A DNA stretch of 12,172 bases from JAYZDB01 sp036338025. Lineage in GTDB: Bacteria; Planctomycetota; UBA1135; UBA2386. The position numbers and the translations under genes were made by a program. Below the pieces are notes generated by a model, which worked only from the letters and a program-made list of their open reading frames with translations, searched no databases and had not been told where the DNA came from. Each line of letters opens with the position of its first letter. Within the stretch, counting starts at the first letter, position 1. The DNA lies in the NCBI GenBank assembly GCA_036338025.1, contig JAYZDB010000228.1, positions 1-12,172 on the forward strand, written 5' to 3'. Positions 9,001 through 12,172 of the stretch are shown here, piece after piece.

Positions 9001-9174
9001 ACCCTCACCTCGATCTACGACCTGGCCAAGGCGGTCCTGGCCCGGGGCAAGCTCGACGAGGGTGAAAAGCTGGCCCACGAACTGATCGGCGCGCGGCCGG
9101 CCACCGACCCCGGGCACGTCCGGGGCAAGAAACTCCTCGACGCTATCGCCGCCTACCAGAAGAAGAAGAAGTGA
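6034..9174 (+). CDS. Membrane Ser/Thr protein kinase with extracytoplasmic coiled coil and ten TPRs
   Basis: From ATG 6034 this is 1046 residues. A short helical N-terminal segment (about 20-56) precedes a complete Hanks-type kinase domain (about 92-360). Visible motifs are the Gly-rich loop GRGGMGEV (99-106), ATP-binding Lys121 (VALKLL), the catalytic loop HRDLKPLN with Asp221, Lys223 and Asn226, DFG at 239-241, and SPEQ at 265-268. A basic stretch (WLRRNPAK) leads into one membrane helix (387-405), so the kinase is cytoplasmic. Outside follow an Ala/Glu/Lys-rich coiled coil (about 407-495) and ten 42-residue TPR_10/12-type units from about 599 to 1018, then a KKKK end. It probably senses a protein or wall signal and phosphorylates cytoplasmic targets, with the adjacent sigma factor the leading candidate. 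The frame is open to a GTG at 5944. I prefer ATG 6034 because the extra 30 codons have lower third-position G/C and a His/Gln-rich, non-family sequence, and a minimal GAG lies 5 bases before the ATG. Confidence 0.9.
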   Translation: MVDSPSPPPPNDSAASSFAWFAARREAGEEIDFDVWIREHPEHQEELRVLHADWQQPATLTLERSFFHREADLESGEVSTGPLSPGKRIGEFQLVKQLGRGGMGEVWEAEQSSLSRRVALKLLLPGRGGDRAIEFFEREARAGGRLSHPGIVAIHASGEDEGLRWIAMELVEGGCTLAHFLEDMRKLDELPDSYYPQVAGFVAEIADAVAVAHEAGVIHRDLKPLNVLVGENDAPKVGDFGLARVVDELSLSMTGDFAGTYFYMSPEQVMARRMGIDYRSDIFSLGVMVYELLTLARPFQGDTTHQIAEQIVMHDPPDPRKIRSRVPTELAVICGKAMEKKPGDRYASMAELAADLRRHLNDEPILAKPPTAVQRAVKWLRRNPAKSATAAIAAAALVAISLLWLRAEEATQTARDATQAAVRAKVATEEQRDKAQTAETKAKVALVQVEEEKQATAVALATAKTERAAALAAKEDAARQKVQAEQRAEELQQVSNFQAGQLAGVDAAAMGLTIRAMVLERAGATGQREALEKLLAGADFTGLALGVLEKEVFEGALEELDALGNRPLVQAQMLQVVATTLQELGLLERALKPQKQALKIRRRELDDEHPDTLSSINNLGRLLLDLGKHAEADPLLRDALRVRRRVLGEQHRDTLISIGNVGSLLLAQGKLTEAEVFFRERLEGCRRTRGDDHPDTLTSIGTLGSLLGMQGKLDDAELLVREAVEGKRRKLGDDHKNTLISIGNLGGLLSNRGKLKDAEPLLREALAGFRRQLGDQHPSTLTAMGNLGNLLQRQGKFTESAAFLGEQLGGRRRVLGDEHPATLKSLTSLGRLRFYQGKLEEAELLFRETLEVSRRKLGDEHASTLRVIAALGSVLMARGKHIEATGFFREQLDWRRRTRGAEHQSTLDAMGDVGYLLTRVGKLEEAEPLLRGALEALRRKLGDEHLLTLRAINNLGSLFWMQRKFSEAEPLLREALKGRRRKLGDDHIDTLTSIYDLAKAVLARGKLDEGEKLAHELIGARPATDPGHVRGKKLLDAIAAYQKKKK
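7828..9087 (+). repeat. Ten in-frame 126-bp repeats encoding TPR units
   Basis: The conserved Thr-Leu codons of each unit (ACC or ACT followed by CTG, TTG or CTC) occur at 7867, 7993, 8119, 8245, 8371, 8497, 8623, 8749, 8875 and 9001, exactly 126 bp apart with no indel. Each unit carries an RR-x-LGD-x-H-x-x-TL core and an AEPLLREAL-like second helix. Units share nearly identical DNA around CGCCGCAAGCTTGGCGACGA, which suggests fairly recent internal duplication or conversion. These are protein repeats, not a CRISPR array. Confidence 0.92.
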
Positions 9175-9260
9175 TCCGCGACGCTGACCAGGGGGCGTGC
9201 GGCGAGCCTGGTGGATCTGTTGCCGGGGTTTGGATCATGCCCAGCAGTCGTTCCATCGGT

Positions 9261-9276
9261 GTCCGGCTGGCCGGAC
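9261..9276. terminator. GC-rich hairpin between converging kinase and kdsA genes
   Basis: GTCCGGC and GCCGGAC flank two bases, giving a perfect inverted repeat in the 109-bp gap between the two convergent stop codons, 7 bp past the kdsA stop. No T tract follows on either strand, so it is at best a weak or Rho-assisted two-way terminator. Otherwise I see nothing in this gap. Confidence 0.3.
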
Positions 9277-9283
9277 CTGTCGG

Positions 9284-10126
9284 CTAGGTCTTGAGTGCGG
9301 ACTCGACCCGCCGGAGTTCTCCGAGCAGGGGTTCCAGGGTGTCGATTTGCAGCATGTTGGGGCCGTCGGACGGTGCGTGGTCCGGATCCTCGTGGACCTC
9401 CATGAACAGACCGTCGACACCACAGGCCACCGCCGCCCTGGCCAGGTAGGGGACCCGCGTCCGGTCGCCGCCGGTCGCCGTGCCGTCGCCACCGGGTCGC
9501 TGCACCGCGTGGGTGGCGTCGAAGATCAACGGGGTGCCGAGGCTGCGCATGGTCGGAAAGCCGGCGAAGTCGACGACCAGGGTTCGGTACCCGAAACTGG
9601 TGCCCCGGTCGGTCAGCAGGATGCGCTCGGTGCCGCCGCCTTCGCGCAGCTTGGTGACGATGTTCGCCATGTCCTCGGGGGCCAGGAACTGGCCCTTCTT
9701 GACGTTGACGGCCTTGCCGGTGCTGGCCGCTGCGAGCAGCAGGTCGGTCTGCCGGCACAGGAAGGCCGGGATCTGCAGGACGTCGGCGACCTCACCGGCG
9801 GCTCGCGCCTGTTGTTCGGAATGCACGTCGGTGAGGATCGGCAGGCCGAGTTGTTGTTTGACCTCGGCGAGGATCTGCAGGCCTTCCTCGAGTCCTGGCC
9901 CGCGGAAGGCGGCGATCGAGGTCCGGTTGGCCTTGTCGTACGAACTCTTGAAGATCAGCGGCACCTCGGCCCGTCCGCAGATCTCCTGGAGTCGGGTGGC
10001 GTGTCGCAGGCAATGGTCGCGGTCTTCGATGACGCAGGGGCCGGCGATCAGGGCGAGGGGGGCGTCGCCGCCAATGGTCACGGAGTCGATGGCGACCGCT
10101 GTGGTCCGAGGGGTTTCAGAGGTCAT
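9284..10126 (-). CDS. kdsA: 3-deoxy-8-phosphooctulonate synthase (KdsA), metal-dependent type
   Basis: This 280-residue protein condenses phosphoenolpyruvate with D-arabinose 5-phosphate to Kdo-8-phosphate, the committed cytoplasmic step toward the Kdo of lipopolysaccharide. Family motifs in order are AGPCVIE (28-34), FKSSYDKANRTS (59-70), VNVKKGQFLAP, TDRGTSFGY, FDATHAVQ, and SDGPN near the end. The metal ligands of class II enzymes are present as Cys31, His206, Glu243 and Asp254. The His-Glu and Glu-Asp spacings (37 and 11) equal those I recall for the Aquifex enzyme; class I enzymes such as that of E. coli have Asn instead of the Cys. The ATG at 10126 gives the usual family length. The frame extends nine codons to a TTG at 10153, but that adds nothing typical of the family. 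It lies 35 bp after the lipid kinase stop on the same strand, so the two are probably one operon. Confidence 0.95.
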   Translation of the reverse strand: MTSETPRTTAVAIDSVTIGGDAPLALIAGPCVIEDRDHCLRHATRLQEICGRAEVPLIFKSSYDKANRTSIAAFRGPGLEEGLQILAEVKQQLGLPILTDVHSEQQARAAGEVADVLQIPAFLCRQTDLLLAAASTGKAVNVKKGQFLAPEDMANIVTKLREGGGTERILLTDRGTSFGYRTLVVDFAGFPTMRSLGTPLIFDATHAVQRPGGDGTATGGDRTRVPYLARAAVACGVDGLFMEVHEDPDHAPSDGPNMLQIDTLEPLLGELRRVESALKT

Positions 10127-10161
10127 GTGCGGATCATAGCAGCTCGGGCCCAAATTCCCCG

Positions 10162-11052
10162 TCAGGAGGTCGGCGGCGGGGCGAAGAGTCGCGCCGGGGT
10201 GGTGTGGAGCGAGATCCGTATGTCACCCTTGCCGCCCAGGTCGCCGTCGACCTGCCAGACGGCGTCGGATGCCGCCTCGACTCGCAGGCCACGGGTCGGT
10301 AGGTGGATCACGTCGGCGCCGACGCGCAAGCGTCCGAACAAGGCACGGATGACTGCGCAGAAGTATCGCCACCGGCCGCGCTGCTTGAATACCAGCGCGT
10401 GCAGGAGACCGTCGCCGACGTCGATGCCACCGGGCAAGGTCAGGATGCCGCCGTAGCTGCTGGTCCGCGAGATGACCACCGTCGTCACATCCTGGTGCAC
10501 GATGCCCTCGTCGGTGCGGATCTGGCGGGACTGCAAGGGCCAGCGCCGCAGCGTATGGAGGATGGGACCGATCCACCGCCGCTTTCCGAGGGTGCCGGAG
10601 CGCACCTCCTCGATCCGCTGCACGATGTTGGCGTCGAGGCCTGAGCTGACGCACAGCAGGAACCGACGATCCTCGACCAGTCCGATGGCTACCGGTCGGG
10701 TGTGCCCGGTAGCCAGGATGTCGGCCAAGGCGGTCGGGTCGCGCGGCAGCCGCAGCTCCAGAGCCAGCGCGTTGGCAGTGCCCATCGCGAGAATGCCGAG
10801 CGGGATCGAGGGATCGGGCAGGCCATTGAGAACTTCGTTGAGGGTGCCGTCACCCCCGACCGAGATGACCCCTTCGTACTGGCCGAGCCCGACCTCGGCG
10901 GCACGTCGTTTGGCGTCCCCGCCGCGTTCCGTGAAGTACAATTCGGCACCGCAGCCTCGCGCCACCAGGGCATCCCGAAGCTGGGGTGCCTTGGTTTGGC
11001 TGCGGCCACCCCCGGAGATCGGGTTGGCGATGATCAAGAACTCACGGGACAT
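10162..11052 (-). CDS. YegS/diacylglycerol-kinase-like lipid kinase
   Basis: This 296-residue protein has the N-terminal NAD-kinase/DAGK-like catalytic fold. The glycine-rich NPISGGGR (10-17) is followed by the nucleotide-binding GGDGTLNEV (66-74) and GTANALALEL (91-100), the counterpart of the usual GTGNDFA-type motif. The C-terminal half has the beta-rich substrate domain, with GGI and DVGDGLLHALV segments. The family phosphorylates diacylglycerol or related lipids with ATP at the cytoplasmic membrane face; the lipid used here cannot be told from sequence. Length matches the YegS/BmrU family (about 290-330). It is the first gene of a probable operon with kdsA and is divergent from the RmlD-like gene, with 78 bp between starts. 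ATG 11052 has no Shine-Dalgarno, but the N-terminus matches the family start. Confidence 0.9.
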   Translation of the reverse strand: MSREFLIIANPISGGGRSQTKAPQLRDALVARGCGAELYFTERGGDAKRRAAEVGLGQYEGVISVGGDGTLNEVLNGLPDPSIPLGILAMGTANALALELRLPRDPTALADILATGHTRPVAIGLVEDRRFLLCVSSGLDANIVQRIEEVRSGTLGKRRWIGPILHTLRRWPLQSRQIRTDEGIVHQDVTTVVISRTSSYGGILTLPGGIDVGDGLLHALVFKQRGRWRYFCAVIRALFGRLRVGADVIHLPTRGLRVEAASDAVWQVDGDLGGKGDIRISLHTTPARLFAPPPTS

Positions 11053-11070
11053 CGATCAGTCGACGGTGGC

Positions 11071-11103
11071 TGGAAAGCCCGATGCTGGATAGGTTGGAAA
11101 GCC
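11071..11103. promoter_or_regulatory. Paired TGGAAAGCC direct repeats in a divergent promoter region
   Basis: TGGAAAGCC occurs at 11071-11079 and 11095-11103, 24 bp apart (about two helical turns plus), inside the 78-bp gap between the divergent lipid kinase and RmlD-like genes. The first copy sits in GGCTGGAAAGCC, an imperfect palindrome with GGCT/AGCC arms; the second, AGGTTGGAAAGCCT, is similar but less symmetric. This looks like two operator half-sites or sites for one regulator of both genes. The regulator is unknown and chance is not excluded. Confidence 0.35.
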
Positions 11104-11130
11104 TATTCGATTCAATTCGAGAGCGATCCG

Positions 11131-11940
11131 TTGAACGACTTCGTTTTGTTGACCGGTGCCTCGGGCTTCCTCGGCCGCTACGTGGTGGAGGAGTTGGGCG
11201 ATCGGGGTGTGGCCGTGCGGACCGCCGGGCGAACGGCCTGTGACGTCGATCTGGATCTCAGCGACGGCGAGTCCATTGCCCGGGTCCTCGATACCGTCAA
11301 GCCGCGCTTCCTGGTCAATCTCGCGGCGATGTCGAAGATGGCGGCGTGCCAGGCCCAGCCGGCCCTGGCCTTGCAGTGCAATGGCAAAGCGCCACAGCTG
11401 ATGGCGCAGGCCGCTGATTGTCGCTTCCTGCAGGCATCCACGGACCTGGTGTTCGGCGGCGATGCGGCGCCCTATGCACCCAGCGATGAGCCGCGACCGC
11501 TGAGTGCGTACGGGATGAGCAAGGCCGAGGGGGAGCGACTGACCGGTGGAAACTGGTTGGTTGTCCGCCTGCCCCTGTTGTTTGGTCGCAGTGTCGACGG
11601 GCAAGGTGGCGCCACCGACCTGCTGCGTCGGTGGATCGATGCGGGGGAGCCGGTCACCTTGTTCGACAATGAGTTTCGGACACCTCTGCACGCTGCGGAT
11701 GCTGCACGCGGCCTCGTGGACCTGCTTTTTGATCCTGATCTCCGCGGTATCCGGCATGTCGCTGGCCCAGAGCGGGTCTCACGATGGCAGCTGGCTCAGC
11801 GCTTCTGCGATGCCACCGGCCTCCCCGTTCATGCCTTCCAGCAAGGGGTTTGCGAGGATCCGCGGCGTCCCAGGGACGTTTCCCTCGCGGCGGATTGGCA
11901 GCCCACCCGGGGTCTGGACGAGGCGCTGCGGGACAGTTGA
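11131..11940 (+). CDS. RmlD-like nucleotide-sugar reductase (extended SDR family)
   Basis: This 269-residue protein starts with a Rossmann dinucleotide-binding fold (TGASGFLG, 8-15). It has the SDR catalytic set: Ser103-Thr104-Asp105 (ASTDLVF) and Tyr127-x-x-x-Lys131 (YGMSK). The STDLVFGG and downstream PLLFG and RTPLHAADAARG segments resemble the dTDP-4-dehydrorhamnose reductase (RmlD/RfbD) and sugar-nucleotide epimerase group, which make deoxysugars for surface polysaccharide. The exact substrate cannot be named, and no rml partners are in the window. The reading frame stays open upstream to 10702, but that part lies antisense inside the lipid kinase gene. In the gap there is no ATG or GTG in frame, and TTG 11131 sits right before the Rossmann motif with GAGAG about 8 bases upstream, so TTG is the chosen start. 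Confidence 0.85.
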   Translation: MNDFVLLTGASGFLGRYVVEELGDRGVAVRTAGRTACDVDLDLSDGESIARVLDTVKPRFLVNLAAMSKMAACQAQPALALQCNGKAPQLMAQAADCRFLQASTDLVFGGDAAPYAPSDEPRPLSAYGMSKAEGERLTGGNWLVVRLPLLFGRSVDGQGGATDLLRRWIDAGEPVTLFDNEFRTPLHAADAARGLVDLLFDPDLRGIRHVAGPERVSRWQLAQRFCDATGLPVHAFQQGVCEDPRRPRDVSLAADWQPTRGLDEALRDS

Positions 11941-12014
11941 TTTTGCAACAATATGCCCGGGAACGCCTGCCAAAGACCTCGTGGCCATTGCCTCAGAGCC
12001 CCACAAGACCCAAC

Positions 12015-12172
12015 ATGTCGCCCATCATGACGATCCTAAAAACCACTCTTGTGTGCCTGCTGGGCCTCGGCCTCACCGCCTGCGTGAGCGAAGCCCCGGA
12101 GTCTACCCCGTCCGACAACAAGCCAGCTGCTAACAAAACCGATACACCGGCTGCTAATAAAACCGATACACC
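12015..12172 (+). CDS. Lipoprotein with repetitive linker, cut by the window end
   Basis: The frame starts at ATG 12015 (or ATG 12027) and runs off the window. Residues 1-23 form a lipoprotein signal: Lys9, a hydrophobic core, then the lipobox LTAC with Cys23 as the lipid-bearing residue. The mature part begins with a Ser/Pro/Glu/Asn-rich linker containing repeats of PAANKTDT, as found in linkers that hold a domain away from the membrane. The functional domain is outside the window, so no role can be given. It lies 74 bp after the RmlD-like gene on the same strand. No Shine-Dalgarno is seen. Confidence 0.75.
   Translation, partial: MSPIMTILKTTLVCLLGLGLTACVSEAPESTPSDNKPAANKTDTPAANKTDT
12123..12172 (+). 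repeat. 24-bp in-frame tandem repeat, continuing beyond the window
   Basis: Two 24-bp copies at 12123-12146 and 12147-12170 differ at only two positions (A/G and C/T, both silent) and encode PAANKTDT twice. A third copy may begin at 12171. The unit is a multiple of three, so copy-number change would lengthen the lipoprotein linker without a frameshift. Confidence 0.8.

Noticed and set aside
7828..9087. CRISPR-like regular repeats
   Set aside because: The period is 126 bp, in frame and without unique spacers; the repeats encode TPR units.
10702..11130. Upstream extension of the RmlD-like frame
   Set aside because: It lies almost wholly antisense to the lipid kinase and would put about 143 unrelated residues before the Rossmann motif.

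Overview
The window is a high-GC (roughly 63-65% by eye) bacterial chromosomal segment. The gene content points to a planctomycete-like Gram-negative. It has an ECF-type sigma factor beside a huge membrane Ser/Thr kinase with a TPR array, a secreted FG-GAP protein, a surface-type CHAT protein and a Kdo pathway gene (kdsA, so an LPS-type outer membrane is likely). Phylum assignment is inference from gene families and architecture, not from a marker gene.

Left part (1-4786): the tail of an unidentified gene, then a 925-residue TPR-CHAT protein with an N-terminal signal sequence and a C-terminal membrane anchor. It converges, with only 2 bp between stop codons, on an exported FG-GAP/VCBS repeat protein on the minus strand. 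Then comes a 421-bp divergent intergenic region (4787-5207). It holds a minus-strand terminator-like hairpin with a T7 tract, in front of the FG-GAP gene and with no minus-strand gene behind it for more than 4 kb, plus a second 8-bp inverted repeat. This is the most interesting non-coding signal here.

Middle (5208-9174): an ECF-like sigma factor (GTG start) followed by a receptor-like Ser/Thr kinase. The kinase has an intact catalytic domain in the cytoplasm, one membrane helix, an extracytoplasmic coiled coil and ten exact-length 42-residue TPR units (126 bp period). No anti-sigma factor is present; the kinase is the obvious candidate regulator of the sigma factor.

Right part (9284-12172): a minus-strand pair encoding a YegS/diacylglycerol-kinase-like lipid kinase and metal-dependent (class II) KdsA, divergent from an RmlD-like nucleotide-sugar reductase. 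These three suit an envelope lipid/polysaccharide role. The window ends inside a lipoprotein gene whose mature part starts with a low-complexity tandem repeat.

Nearly all starts lack a recognisable Shine-Dalgarno sequence, so several start choices rest on reading-frame limits, codon composition and family length.
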